Shown here: piece by piece, positions 1 to 12,877 of the stretch
How positions within the stretch are numbered: the first letter of the stretch is position 1
How the letters are laid out: every line of letters starts with the position of its first letter
NCBI GenBank assembly: GCA_025738555.1
Contig: JAOVFP010000003.1
Location: forward strand, 2,232,001 to 2,296,000
Source: Cyathus striatus
Lineage: Eukaryota > Basidiomycota > Agaricomycetes > Agaricales > Nidulariaceae
DNA: 64,000 nt
Direction: 5' to 3'
Program-made: the position numbers and the translations under genes
The notes under the pieces: generated by a model
The model's input: the letters and a program-made list of their open reading frames with translations, nothing else
Told to the model about the DNA's origin: nothing
The model's database searches: none

Positions 1-1108
1 GCACACGCAATGTCAGCCCTGTGTGATAAGCGCTTATATTCCTTCAACTTCCACTTTTATTTCTCCGCCACAATTGTGACTTTAAACATGAACCATATCA
101 CAAAAATCATTGTAAGTTTCTGTATACATGTATAAAATAGGACATGTTGTTAATATTTTCTTTCAGAGTGAGTTTTATTAGTAAATATCTCAATAACATC
201 TGATTTATATGTAAGTCGATGACTTAGTCGCAAGTCGAGTCGAGTGCATCACTCAGGCACGACTCGACTCGACCCTTCCGCTGTCAACTCCATAAAACCA
301 GTAGAAGTCAAACCAAGTGGAGTGGAGTCGAACCGCGGCAACACTACACCGGGTGCAATGGCTGGCGGCAGGGATACGTACACTTTCCTGATATGGTATG
401 GTTTATAGGTCACGTGACCTGTTTGTTTCGGGTGTTTGCGAGCGAGCATTTGAAACGAACCTTGGACATCTCGCCAGCCGTACGAAGACACGCCTAATTG
501 GCTTGTTCAATCAGCGTTCGGATCGCAATATTCTGATATGTTCCTCCTCAGGATGCTTGTCGCTACAAGTGTAAATGGCAAAGACGTGAAGATAATATGA
601 TCTGTATTCGAATAGTGATCGATGATCATGCATTCATGATAGATGTAGCTTGGAATAACACTAACATGCGCATGAACGTCATGAAGTACGAAACACCCGT
701 ATCATTTATACTTAATACTTTTCGAAGAGAGAAACTACATGAACAATCAAGCTCGAGAGAGCTACGGAAGGTGTAAAAAAAAAGAACACGAGCACGTTTC
801 TGCAACGAGGATGAGATCTAATTAGTTGCTCCATAATTATAGGTGATCGAGATGTACTTGCCTCGTGCCTCACAAAAAATGTTACAATATCACATCGATA
901 CGAGAATCGTTGGCCTCGTGTCTCTTTAAAATTAATTACAACTTCCATCGACGTATCGATAGGACCACCTGATAACATTCTATTGCTATGCGGAAGTCTG
1001 GAGTTGATACTATAAAGCTGAGCCCTGCTTCCCAACTATCTTCTCTGTTCATCTACCCGAAAAATCACTCACATACTACTGTGAATTCTGAAATCAACAG
1101 TTTTAAAC
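1..1108. other. Non-coding left edge and upstream region of NACHT gene copy A
   Basis: I see no supportable gene here. A short perfect-stem palindrome lies at about 234-273. From about 490 onward the sequence matches the region starting near 23765, so this is the left part of duplication copy A. The stretch around 557-580 (reading gtgtaaatggcaaag) is the empty site for the LTR element present in copy B. The TA at 1037-1038 is the empty site for the small MITE present in copy B. Confidence 0.6.
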
Positions 1109-4100
1109 ATGGCAACCACGACAATCCTGTACGTGTATTACTATTTGTTTTTAATAGCATATTCTCACTCGTGTCGAACACTCAAAGCCTACAGGATGTT
1201 ATTGTGGAAGGTATGTATATGCTCTGTATCAATATTTGAGGATCAGAATCAGATAACAGATTTTGACTCAGTGGTTGGAATCACCGGCTTACCTGAGAAC
1301 TGTCAAGAGAACTACCTCGGTCTTCGAAAGGCGATCTATACAGTCACCGTAAAAGTTGATGACAAAATTATGTTAACCTATGAGTTTCCTGAGAAAGATA
1401 GTAAAGGACATAAGAAATTACAAGAAAATAAAACAAGCGACAAAAATGATTCTGTTCAGAAGTTGGGAAAACAATTCACGTGGTGAGTAATATCTTAAAA
1501 CCTGTTATATCATATTACTTATTAGGATAATCCTGCAGTAAAATATCAAACAAATCTGTTCTGACTTTCAATGTTGATTGCAAGCACACTCACAGAAACA
1601 AACCACACAACATATCAACATGTGCAATTACTGCTAAAATGTTGCGGTTCAACTCAGGTATTTCACAAATGTCTATGTTGTTACAAAATAACTCAAGTAT
1701 CATTTAGAAGAAATAAATATCATGAATCTTGAATATGAAGTGAAATCAGAGAAAAAATATGGCACCATTACTGTTAAGGTGTCATGGGTATCATCTTGTG
1801 CCCAACTTAGTCATTTCAAAATCCCAACTCAAGTGAAGCAATGCTTGTACACTGTAGCAGACTTGGAAGGCTTAGGAATAGTGTCACAAATTTTGAAAAG
1901 TGAAATAGGACTTTCATGCCCTGAATGGATTAATTTCCTTGGATCAATGGGAAATCTACTTAAGATTGCAAGGCCTATTGGAGAGGTAACTGAAATACTG
2001 TCAGTTATAATTCAGCATGCTTATTAGATTGTGGTAGATTGACCCACATGCAAAGTTAGCACTTTCTGCTGCTGAAGTGGCCTTTGAGGTATATACACAT
2101 TTATTTAATTGGTTGCATCTTGGTGCTCATATAAATGTTACATAGCTATTTATGATGCAAAAAGAACGTGATGAACGGGTACTCAGCTTGATTCAGCTGA
2201 TGGCAAATTTGTATGGAATGATATTGGATTCTGAACCCTTGGAGAAGTGTCAAATATTAAGTAAATCTATCAATGACCTCATTGGTCTAACAAGAGAGTG
2301 TGCATATTTTGTCACACAGTATATGAAAACAGGTCCCTTTTGTAAGTGTTTATTACATATAACTTGAATAAGTCACAACTTACACATAATATAGCACAGC
2401 GCATGATTTTGAATGCAGTATTCAACATTGAAGATACAATTACTCGATTTGAAAAACAATTTTTGACACTAAAGGAAGTCTTTTTCACTGGAATTATTTT
2501 ATCTATTGGACAAGTGAATGCTCGAATTCTGGAAAAGATTCATCAAATGGATGATAAATTAGATCATATAGGTAGACAGCATTTTTTATATTGTATATGG
2601 TATATATTCTGAAATTTTGCTTTCAGTTGACATGCTCTCATTCCATTCACTTGGGAGGTCATGGAATAAGTCAGATGGTTGTATTGAAGGCACACAAGAG
2701 CCATTGCTCTCTAAAATCTATGAGTGGGGAGCCAGTTGCAGTGATAAAGTTCCCAATATTTTTCTTCTAGTAGGACATTCAAATGTTGGGAAAACAGCTG
2801 TATCCCATACAGTGGCTAATTTCTTTCATAATCAAGGTCATCTTGGTGCTACCATATTCTTTGATGAAAATGATTCAAGTAGTTGCAAGAAGGTTTTTCC
2901 ATCTATTCTTCAAGAACTTGTGTTGTATGATCCAGGAATTCATGCAAAAGTAAAAAACAGTCTGAGGAGAAATGTGAAATTTATGAATGATCCACTTTTT
3001 CGACAGTTTGAGTTCATTAATATGGAACTCTTCTCACAGCTTACAATGATTGGACCAACTGTCATTATCATAGATGGACTTGAGAAATGTGATGACCCAT
3101 GTAATCTAGCAGTGCAACTTGCAAGATTTCCATTAAACTTTCGGTTAATGATAACTTGCCAAAATCAGGATGATATCATTTCATATTTTTCTTCCCAGCC
3201 ATATGTCCTCCATAAGATGACAATAGCCAATGCTGATACAGATAAATGGACCAGTTTGGAATCATATATCTCTGGATTTCTTATTATATTGCAGCAATCA
3301 CGGCCAAACCTTTTTCATGAGCATTCATATCAGTATATTACTCATGAAATATATATGAAAAGCTCTGGGTATTATTCATTAGCTCAAGTGATTTTAGAAT
3401 TTATTGCAATAGCAGAAGATGAGGTTGCACTAAAACTTTTAGATTTGATGTTTATCACACATCAACCAAGCCACACAAGAGAGGCAAGAGAGTCTATCAG
3501 GAATCAATTTTTAACCATTTTTGATGAGTACTCTAAAGCTATAACTATTGGTCTTCTTGGAAAATGGCAACATGAGAATGATGAAACAGTAAAAAATCTT
3601 GAGAAACATGGATATATTCAACTTACTGGAACTGGAGTGATTAAGCAAACATATCCAGATGAGGTTATTGGAACTGACATCATTTATCACCTGAAATTGC
3701 TCTGTACACCTCCCACAAAATGTATTTCTGTAAGAGTAATAGAGGCAGCATTAGGTTTATATCAAGAAATACTAAATCCAGAGACACACAATGAATGTGT
3801 GTCTGATGCAGTGCATTGTATACTTAGCTGCAAATGCTCATCTCCACCAGAAGTTATGAAACAAGAAAATAAATCTACTGTTAAATATCTCCTTAGCAGT
3901 CATCAGAGAAGTTGCATTCACAAGGCTCCTCCTAATGGGGTATCAGAAATATCATGGGCCCTTCAAAAACATCATAATACTTTGGATATCTACACTAGCA
4001 ACCGTGGGTTTTTTCAGGTCAGTAGTCCTACAGTAGTATATCTTAGTCCCCCTCTCCAACATTCTGGATTATCAACTTCCACAGACAAGGTTACCCTTCT

Positions 4101-4698
4101 AAAAATTAACCATTATGCTTGGGTAAGTTTATTCTACATGCTCTCATGACTGGAGTATTTATATCATGTTAAGACTGTAGCAGGTTTTAAGACTGTAGCA
4201 GATGTACAGGCTGAAGCTGTGATTTACCGAGCTATAACAGAAGAGGGGAAAAGCAAGCTTAAAAAGATGCAGCTCTCTCTTAAAATCCCACCCTGGGGCA
4301 CTGACCCTTATAGCGAAGGTCCAAATGAAGCCAATATTCAAGTTGTTAAGAATCCACTAACAGGGAAGGCATCCTGGTTTGTCAAGAACATACTAAACAC
4401 TGGAGTGGAAATGGAGTCAGATGATGTTTTCTGGTTTAACTGCCCAACCTCTCCTAGCAATAGCATTACACAAGGTAGCATTGATGATGTTGCTACAGAG
4501 GGCCTGGGAATTGGATTTATAAATTCTTTGCTTCCTGGTGACTGCATTGCTATTATTGCTAAATCTGAGGTAAGTGGTTATTGCTGGTGAACATTGTGTG
4601 TTATCTCATCATATCAACTTTTTCAGGGAACTTGTGGTGTTCAAATGAATGTTACACTGTATACGGATGCAAAGGAGAAATGTTATCAGACTAATTAA
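1109..4698 (+). CDS. NACHT-domain NLR-like protein, copy A (multi-exon)
   Basis: This is a fungal STAND/NLR-like NTPase of the kind proposed to act as an intracellular immune or incompatibility sensor. The role is inferred from the family. Inferred exons begin at 1109-1128, 1158-1210 and 1260-1482, giving a start MATTTILIFSLVSNTQSLQ. The next junction, before an exon near 1722, is unresolved. Further exons encode a helical region (IDPHAKLALSAAEVAFE, then LFMMQKERDERV). The NACHT exon at about 2627-4121 has Walker A GHSNVGKT and Walker B VIIIDGLEKC. After it come an all-alpha region and a beta-rich tail ending GTCGVQMNVTLY; the last exon is 4627-4698 (TAA). No WD40, ankyrin or TPR repeats are visible. 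No in-frame stop was found inside the exons I could join, so this copy may be functional. It is paralogous to the gene at 26263-29836. Confidence 0.75.
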
Positions 4699-6185
4699 CA
4701 AAGAGAACAAGAATCTTTGTTCCTTTAGTACTGAATTACTCATTTAACATTGAACATTCATAGTTCAAGTTGCACCAAATCATTGTCTAGTTTTTTTTAG
4801 AGACATTAGTTCCAGTTGCAAATTGTTACCTCTATAAATACATGTTTATCGAAGGGTGGTAGTGTTGTGACCTAGCGGTTCAGTATTTTAATTGAAAAAT
4901 TAAATTTTGAAAGGTAAGGAGGCCCGATATCACAAGCAGAGTATTAGGGACAGAGGCTGTAAGGAAATATATTTGCTTTCTATTATAACATACATGCTAT
5001 TTAGATACATCAAGCAAGACTCGGGGTGTAGTAGGGAAGACGTGACAAAAGATGCCTTACAGATACTACAGGATTGACATGCAATTATTAGGAGTTGCAT
5101 AGAGTGGAGGTTGCGGAAGAGTCCTTGGTTTAAAGATGGCTGTGAAAAGCGGGAATTAATGTCAAGCTGAAAAAGGTAAAGTAAATCCGAACTAACAACG
5201 ATGTAACAGGCATACACAGTTGTGAACACACTGCGTTACGATATATGGCTGATGTAAAAAGAAAGGTACGTTATTAGCGCATCGAAATGGAAATAGTACA
5301 AAGCTCACTATAGTATTGGTCAACTCTCCACAACTGTATGATTAACACAAGAGTTTGATAAATAGATGAAAGCATATGTCGGATCGTTAATATCCCACTA
5401 GCTATAGGTCCTTAGAGACCAGATGGGATGTACAACTGCCTGAAGCATGTGTTATATGAGTCGTGGCAATAGGCGCTATAGTGGTAGTGTACTTAAAAAC
5501 TCACCGCCTAAAGAAATATCAGGTCTCGACATCGGGACCTATCCCAGGCAAACACTTTAGCGGAGTACACCGCTTCTAGCCCGAACGAATTACGTGCAAC
5601 TGTAAGTCGAAGAAAAACAACGTAGAAGGGTGAACGATCCCCCAGTGCCCTTCCCGTGGCGAAGATTCGGCCTGGGGTCATGAAAGATACATGTCTTCCT
5701 AGTTGAGGCGGATCATCAGCGTTTCGATGACGAACGTACTGTTCGTGTGCTTACGCCACAATGTCGGGTATATATTCCTCGCAATGCCCATCGTTCTCTT
5801 ATCGACGTATGAATGACACGATGCATCGAAGGTCATACAGGTTAATTTGACATAAGGAGTAGTAACTGTACACTACAATATAACTCACCAATCATTAATT
5901 CAATGTGTGTGAACGTCCAATCCATACAAAGCTTTGGTGCCACTCATTTGATTGTATAAGAACGCTCCTTTGCGGTAGAGTATACGCGACAGCATAGGAC
6001 AGATAGCACAATCAGTTGGCAAGAAGCGGTAGATAAGGAGAAAGAGATTGCGGTTGGGACAGGGAAGTCATCTGTACGATGGTACATTGTCAGTATGTGC
6101 CTCATGCCATAACGGGTGAAGGAAGCACAGGTAAAGGGAAAACACTGAAAGCCGAAGGTTCTATGTTAGGGAAATAAGAATAGAA
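4699..6185. other. Non-coding duplicated spacer downstream of NACHT copy A
   Basis: No gene is supported. Short reading frames exist, but they are not shared as frames with the homologous stretch 29837-31300, although the DNA is. The conservation between copies reflects duplication rather than visible coding constraint. Confidence 0.5.
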
Positions 6186-7136
6186 ATATGGCACACATAC
6201 TGGGTAAAAACCAATGTTTTGGTCATCTTTGGTACACCTTCAAAATTTTGAGATTAGTACACCTTCATTTTGAAATAGTACACCTTCATTTTAAAATTCT
6301 CGAAATTGGTACACCTTGAATTTTATTGTTCAAAAGTGGTACACCTCATTTTCAGAATTGGTACATTTTGAAACTCTGGATGTGTTTTTTGATTGGCACA
6401 AGTCACTGTAGCGTATTTATTTCAATGCAATCTGGTCTGTAAACATGAACAAACATCAACTGCTGTGCATTGACATAGTAAAAGATGTTGCTTTAAGTGA
6501 ACTATTTCTTATATCTAACTAAAAGCACTGTAGGAAATATATATATTGGACATATACTTTACTCTGGATGTGTATATAAAAGTGCAAGGAAGGCTCTGTA
6601 GCATATTTTCTTTGATGCAAGTACAGCCTGTAAATAAGTATGAGCAAACATCAACTGCAGTGCATTAAACCCAATTAACCTGCATTGACATACTAAATAT
6701 GTTGCTTCAAGTGAATTATTTGTTATATCTAACTACAATAACTGTGATAAATATATAGGCTAGCCAAACATGGTGTACCAAAATGAGATCAGTGTGGGCA
6801 AAGTGTACCAAATGCATATCATTCATTGAAAGGTGTACCAAAAATATATGATCTGTGGACAAGGTGTACCAAACAGAAATAAATGGTGAATGAGGTGTAC
6901 CAAGTCATTATCAAACATGTACCAGTACAACAAGATGTACCAATCTTATTTTGTGGAGGTGTACCATTGAAATATGAGGTGTACCAAATGGTGATCCTCC
7001 AAGGTGTATCAAAATATGCTAATATCCAGGTAAGGTGTACCAAATAACACAACTTTATCTCAAAAGTGTACCAATATTAGCAAAAAATCAGTCAAGGTGT
7101 ACCAAAAAGTCTTTTTACCCAGTATGTGTGCCATAT
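6186..7136. mobile_element. Non-autonomous TIR element with opposed subterminal GGTGTACC arrays
   Basis: The ends are perfect 25-bp inverted repeats beginning ATATGGCACACATACTGGG and ending with its complement. The left third holds about five spaced copies of GGTACACC and the right third about twelve copies of its complement GGTGTACC, roughly 27-30 bp apart. The arrays therefore face each other. Duplication copy B reads straight through (gaatagaaacatg near 31300), so this is an insertion. An AGAA target duplication (6182-6185 and 7137-7140) is the simplest reading; a TA duplication with slightly shorter ends is possible. No transposase is encoded. The subterminal repeats are likely transposase binding sites. 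Confidence 0.85.
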
Positions 7137-8026
7137 AGAAACATGAAAGGAGAAACGGGGGGTGGAAGGTGGAAAGGAATGATGGATAAATTGAAGATGC
7201 AACGAGTAGGCGCATACGTACCTGTGTTATCCAGAAGATCCCTAGCACATTCCTCTGCTATCTCTTCAACAATGTACCTATCTGGATAAACTCCGGCTTC
7301 AGCGACCGGACAGTTGAGTATTGTGATGTTATGAGTGGGCGAGGTCATCAGCAGAGCACACCCACTTCAGTGCTGTGGATACGGTACAAGAAGTTAGATC
7401 AGTACTGCAAAAGATAAGTAAGCTCGCTTTTATGTGTGCAATGGCAGTCAGTATAAATTGACTTTACCATATTTATACAGTCATTTAATGAATGCCAGTA
7501 TCTTGGTTTGAGGAGAGGGCCGATCCAGCTGGCGAAGACCAGAGAGTGGAAGTTGAGTGTGCACTGTGATGTCGAGTGGAAGCGCCGAAATGAGGTGCCA
7601 GCTTTGGCAACACAAATTCACACGTTGCCATTGGCCAAATAGCTTGATGCGTCTCGACTCTCTTCGTTCTGATTCTTCTGTTGTCCAATCTAGATCTTCA
7701 CCGGTTCTTGTCTGTCCTCCATCTCTCTCTCTATGTATCTATGCAGGTGACACACTTTAGCATAATGCACCTGCATCAATACGAGGTACACCCACCACAT
7801 CATAACATGGTACAGTGTACACTACGCATACAGAGGAGGATTCCTGATGGTATAGTCCCTTGGTACCCCTCTCAATCTTCACACCCTGCAAGCGCTGACG
7901 CATCTCCTGTCACTAGAGTGTAGTATAAAACCACACTGGCCCACTCATCTTCAAGGTTACCCATTGTTCTGAATGCTTGATCTGTAGTCGCTCTGAAACT
8001 GGAGGCATTGGAGTTTCATCAACACT
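7137..8026. other. Duplication edge and decayed hAT-like sequence left of the KDZ element
   Basis: The stretch 7140-7350 matches 31309-31510 in copy B. From about 7940 to 8026 the sequence (including ggagtttcatcaacact) matches part of the hAT-like remnant on the minus strand near 40045-40090, and it resumes at 15655 beyond the KDZ element. I see no supportable gene between them. Confidence 0.5.
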
Positions 8027-8417
8027 CAGTACTTATCCCTCCCCCACCCTTTCACCTAAACTTCATGTGAATTTCACATGAAATACACATTGAAGTAACA
8101 TTTTCATGTGAAAACACGTGAAGTCCACATGAATTTCACCTTCATCTAGGATGTTCCAAAATCACCAAAATTTGGTGAAATTCAAGTGAAGTTTAGGTGA
8201 AAACTAGGTGAAAAATAGGTGAAATTTAAATATGAAATTCATGTGAATTTCACATGAAATACAGGTCAAATTCATATGCATGTACAGTCCAATAGTTACA
8301 TAAAATTAATGTGAAATATACATGAAATGTATATTATTTTCTATATAAAAAATGTATTTTAAAGATTTAGAACTTAGAATTACATATGAAAGTTAGAGAA
8401 TATTGTAAATTTATCTA

Positions 8418-10514
8418 TTATATATCCACATCCATATCCTCAGGTAGATCATCACTGAGCCTTGTCTTCATTGCTCTTTGCTGTTGTCTATCCAAAACAT
8501 GTTGTGTGTGATAAACCAACATTGCATGTAGAAACCAATTAAAGTTTGATACTGTCATTTGTTTGAGAATAGACTCAAACCCACCCAGCCAAGAATTGAG
8601 TTGCTCACATGCCTGATAATGAATTAATAGTTATTAAGATTTAATACTTATATCTTACCTGTGTATTAAAAGCTCTCTTGTAATATGGTTGACCATTCTG
8701 ATTATGTTCAATTATTACAAGATTAGGAGCAGAGCCATCACTTGGTGCAGGATTGCAAAATGTACGACAAAGGTCATCATCTGCCTTATGATTTGTATAG
8801 TGATATCCATCAACAACAAATCAACTATTCAGTAGCCAAGGTCGATAAAGAATATTTTTCAGAACTGAACATAGAACCAGACAGGCCTTGTCAATACATA
8901 TATATGCTGGACATGAGTCAGGTGTTGGGTAAATCATATTTAATAACTCCATGATATTAGCTGTTGACTCAGATTTTACAAACTTTTTCCAAGCAATAAC
9001 AACTCCACATGGAGCACACACAGTTTCAACACAATAATAGTGATTTGGGGAAAAATAAGACTTGCAGGTATCAGAATTATCATTGTTCTGTTCTTCATCA
9101 TGTGGCTGCTGTGGTCGATTAACATTAGGTAGCCATGCCAGATTTTCATTTCTGCGTTGCAGTGCTCTTTTTAGTCCAGAAAGACTTGCTGAACTGTAAT
9201 TTGACTTATGCTTATTCCACATTTCTTTATAAGCCTCACATGCTTCTGTACCTGCAACTTTTTGTGCATCACAGCTCTTAACACAACATTTGGGTCCATA
9301 TTGTATGTTGTGATGTCTGCAGAATACACCACCATGATAATTGTTAACTTCAGCATGACAACCCTCCATTGCACAATGCTAAATCATTGTTAAGTCTAAG
9401 TTTATAATAAATAAATAAATACACATACAGTTGGGCCCATTACAACACCATCTACTACAACCATCTTCACAGGAGCAAAATTTTCTGTTGTAATATTACT
9501 TCTGTAGTTAGTCATGTTATCAGCTGTAGACTTGTACTTTTGAGTACATTCTAAGCAGCTGTGCTCTGATGGAGGTTTAACAATTCCATTTGCCCCAAGA
9601 TGCTCAAATGCATAATGTGTAATTTCATTGATTGGTAGATGATCATCAACAGTAAGTTGTCTACCAGTAATTAAGCTTACAGTCTGAATAGACTCATCTA
9701 TAAAGGCATGCCAAATTTGCTTGCGACTAATTTCAATGTTATTTCCAAAGCTATTACTCCAATATTCAGCATATGCTGCAGCTGATGCATGAAAACTGTA
9801 TATACCATGCATTATTGCTTTAGAGAATACTCGATCCACCCAAAGATGAGTACCTATTTTAAAATAATGTGCTTTATTTAAATATTCTTTTTGTGGTCTC
9901 TGACCAGTAATAGATATATGTTTATGATCAGCATAGTATATTGATTTACACTTAGAGCAAGATCCTGTTAGTATATATGATTCATGATACATTTTTGTAC
10001 CCTCAATTAATGTAACTTTTGGTATATCTCGATATTTTGAATTTTGTGTTAATGCAGACCCATCACATAATGCACCATTGCAACGCATAAATGATGGACA
10101 TATCATTCATACTGGAGTTAATTTAGTTTCTGAAACAGGTCCTAGCTCTCCAACATAGTGCCCTGTCTCATTATATGGATGCAATTTAAGAAATTTGGAA
10201 AATGCATCTAGTTTTGCAGAAATATTATAGTTAATGTCATCATCATCATAGTGATCTGGAATTATATTTTCTTGAAATAAATATTTAGTTTTACTACCAA
10301 GAGAAGATGTAACAGCCATTGACAGTGCATTAATCCAAGCAGTTAGTGTTGTTGTTCTTCTGTCATTTCCTTCACGATACTGTTGTCTTGCATGTAAATT
10401 TAACAGCTCAACATTACTTGTTAGAGAAAACAGCAAAAATATAACTGTTGATAGGCTAATCTTTGATCCAAAGTTTGCTTCAATAAACTGACTAAATTGG
10501 CTAAACTTTAACAT
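8418..10514 (-). pseudogene. KDZ-type transposase-like protein with CxC5/CxC6-like cysteine clusters, two nonsense codons
   Basis: It resembles the mushroom protein family with CxC5- and CxC6-like cysteine clusters associated with KDZ transposases. I recognise the family from conserved blocks: LLNLHARQQYR and DRRTTTLTAWINAL near the start, LWVDRIFSK-like LWVDRVFSK in the middle, a cysteine cluster around VVVDGVVMGPT, then CVETVCAPCGVVIAW, YICIDKACLVL and FVVDGYHYTNH. Exons (minus) are 10514-9429, 9378-8659 and 8612-8418, with introns of 50 and 46 bp in frame. The start at 10514 was chosen because MLKFSQFSQFIEANF matches the usual N-terminus. In-frame TGA codons at 10107-10109 and 8821-8823 interrupt it; the second falls where the family has arginine, as if from CGA. 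It is probably not functional. Confidence 0.78.
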
Positions 10515-10685
10515 AGGAAACTCTTGTTCAGTTCCTATAGCATAGGCCATTGGCAAGTAATACAGTGCAACTAAATATGAGTTCCTGAGCAATAGAGAAA
10601 TGCATATTTGAAGTAACCAAATGACAACATTAAAGAAACTAAAATTACATGATACAAACTTTAACACCACATGATGTACAACTAC

Positions 10686-12877
10686 TTACTTGTTCTTAAT
10701 TCCAGCTCCTTTCTTTGATTTCCCCTTGTCCTTCCCTTTGGCTGATTTCTGCTTTGAATCACTGGCCTTCTCTTTACCAGCTGCTTTATCTTTATTAGCC
10801 TTGTCTCTGGCATCCATCCAATCTGCTAAATTGACTCTTGTAAATCCAGAAGACTTCTCCAAGCCCCAAAGCTCACATGTATTGTTCATATCAGGATTAT
10901 TATCACTTAGCCATTCTACCATGTCTGGATAGTTGGAAAGTCTCTTCAGAACAACATCCCAGTTGTGCCATGCAGTAGTTCCAATTTCAAAAAGTTTATA
11001 AATATCAGAGGATGATGGTTTAGCAAACCCATCAGGCAATGGTTTAGAATTTATGTCCACTAAGCATTTAACCCTATTCACCTCACTGTAGACTTTCCAT
11101 GCCTCCTGAATTGACCATTTTCCAGTAAGTTCAAGGAGTGACTGGTCTACCTCATAAATGGATACAATAGTCCTCTCTCTTGGAGATAACTTATTGGCAA
11201 TCTGGGTGTTCTCAACTGAATAGCTAGACTTATTATCCTCACTCTTAGAATGAGCCAAAGTTTCATTTGTGCTAACAGCACTTGAAGCCTTACTGTAGCC
11301 AATATGTTTAATGATAGGGTCAGTCTGACACAAGAATTAGTATTTAATATATATATAATTGAAATTCTTACTGCAGCAAGAAAAATAGCTAAGTCTTGAT
11401 TTTGTGGGTGCCACTCAATAGTAACTGCATCTTGTATGCTACTGTAGTGCCCTCGCATAATCCAGATATTTCGACTAGTATCAAATACTCTAATCTGACA
11501 GTTTTGTTCTACAATTCATATTAGTGAAGATGAAACAAAATTCATAATAATATTACCTTTAATATTAGGAATCATTTGAGCAATTTCTTCAAGTACAGAT
11601 TTCAGATGATTGTTCACAACAATGGGAATGGCTGTTGGAGGAGTTTCAATATTCAACAAAGTCGGGTTGACTTTTGGAGAATCATCAGAAATAATGATAT
11701 ATGCTAGTCCTTCCTCCTGAATATCCATAGGAGAGTTGTTCTCATCATCAATATAATCAGCAAAGTTCAATGTATTTCCATATGCTTTCCCTCTAATTGT
11801 ACCACCATGAGTTTTAGATGCTCCTTTCAATTCTGCCTTAGTTGGTACAGGGGACAGAGGAGAATTGGTTGGTGGGGGGCTATGCATATATAGTCTTCTT
11901 CACCCCCCTCCTCCAAGATTTGTTTATCTTTCTCATTATTTGCCTCCATATTCTTTTCCTTTTCCTCAATATCAATCACTTCATTATCAGAACTCTCATT
12001 ATCATTCTCTTCACTATTTTCCTTCATTTTCAAATCATCTCTCTCTCCTTCTTCAGCATTACTATCATTCTCATTCTCATTCTCATTTTCATTGTCTTCA
12101 GTACCATTGTTCTCAGTATTTTCTGACTCAGTGTCTGAAGGAGTGACAGCTAGAAGAACTTTTCTTTTAGTTCTTCCCTCACCACCTATAGCTGATACCC
12201 CAGGAGTATTCATAGTATTTATTTCAGATATAGTCTCAGTAGTTGTGACTTCAGCAGATGTTCCAATAGTCTCAGTTAAATTCTCAATAGTACCAGTAGC
12301 CAAACTCTCAATAGTACCAGTCTTGGTAGTAGCCCCAGTAGTGATTTCAGAAGCTTGAGTAGTCTCAGTATTAACAGTTGCAGCTTCAGTAGCAGTTCCA
12401 GTCATCTCAGTAGCAATAACACGTGCTGGAGGTGCCACAGTAAGACCAATTTCTTTAATAATCATCTCAGCACTGAAATAATTGCATTAGAATTAATTTA
12501 TTATGAAATGGGTGTACACACTCTTTAGTGGAAGAAGCAGCTTCATCTTCTTCTTCCTTATCTGCAGCTGTTTTACTGTAAAAAGTGTTAGCAAACCAAT
12601 AGAAATAACTGAACAGCCAGTACACACCATGCTTTAGTGCACCTTCCCTTCCCCCCCTCCCTTTTTTAACTTGCTTCTTGTCCTTTCCAACATCCAGCCC
12701 ATCTGAATTCATAGTAGCCTTCTTAGCAGCAGGCTCATCTGTAGTGTCCACAGATAATTGTGTACGTTTGCATGGCTTGGATGCTGGTGGGTCAGAACAA
12801 ACCTGACCACTACGAGAATGAGGTGGTGAAACAGTAGTAGAGGTGTTGTTGGTGTTGTTTTGCTTGTTTGGAGCCAT
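10686..12877 (-). pseudogene. Companion gene of the KDZ-like element (acidic/low-complexity N-terminus, conserved C-terminal domain), frameshifted
   Basis: I do not know a function for it. The exons I can join (minus) are 12877-12628, 12567-12522, 12472-11557, 11508-11372 and 11324-10686; phases agree at every junction. The protein starts MAPNKQNNTNNT, has a Thr/Ile/Glu-repeat region, a very acidic Glu/Asn/Asp tract, a globular part (HYSSIQDAVTIEWHPQNQD, then AWKVYSEVNRVKCLVDIN and FELWG-like CELWGLEK) and a Lys/Gly-rich C-terminus. Near 11880-11900 the reading frame switches: an apparent dinucleotide gain in a TATATA tract shifts EEGGEEDY out of frame with HSPPPTNSPLSPVP. It lies 171 bp upstream of the transposase-like gene on the same strand, suggesting the pair travel together. 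Confidence 0.65.

Larger units (their letters stand above)
490..7440. repeat. Segmental duplication, copy A
   Basis: Sequence from about 490 (taattggcttgttcaatcag) to about 7440 is repeated, diverged but collinear, at about 23765-31600. The shared part includes the NACHT gene, its downstream non-coding region, and a terminal stretch around 7140-7350 that matches 31309-31510. Differences include insertions specific to one copy: the 951 bp element at 6186-7136 is only in copy A. The edges are approximate because I aligned by eye. Confidence 0.85.

Noticed and set aside
6186..7136. Possible CRISPR-like array
   Set aside because: The words are only about 8-12 bp, face opposite ways in the two halves, and lie within a TIR element in a eukaryote.
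6819..7289. Reading frames rich in WYTS/GTPF-type repeats across the 951-bp element
   Set aside because: They are translations of the GGTGTACC array, not a protein; frame is not kept between units.
10107..10109. The TGA in the KDZ-like gene as part of an intron
   Set aside because: No GT-AG pair spans it while keeping the conserved protein on both sides.
11842..12358. Plus-strand frames opposite the acidic part of the companion gene
   Set aside because: They are antisense shadows of the Glu/Asn/Asp-rich codons; the minus strand has the consistent splice phases.
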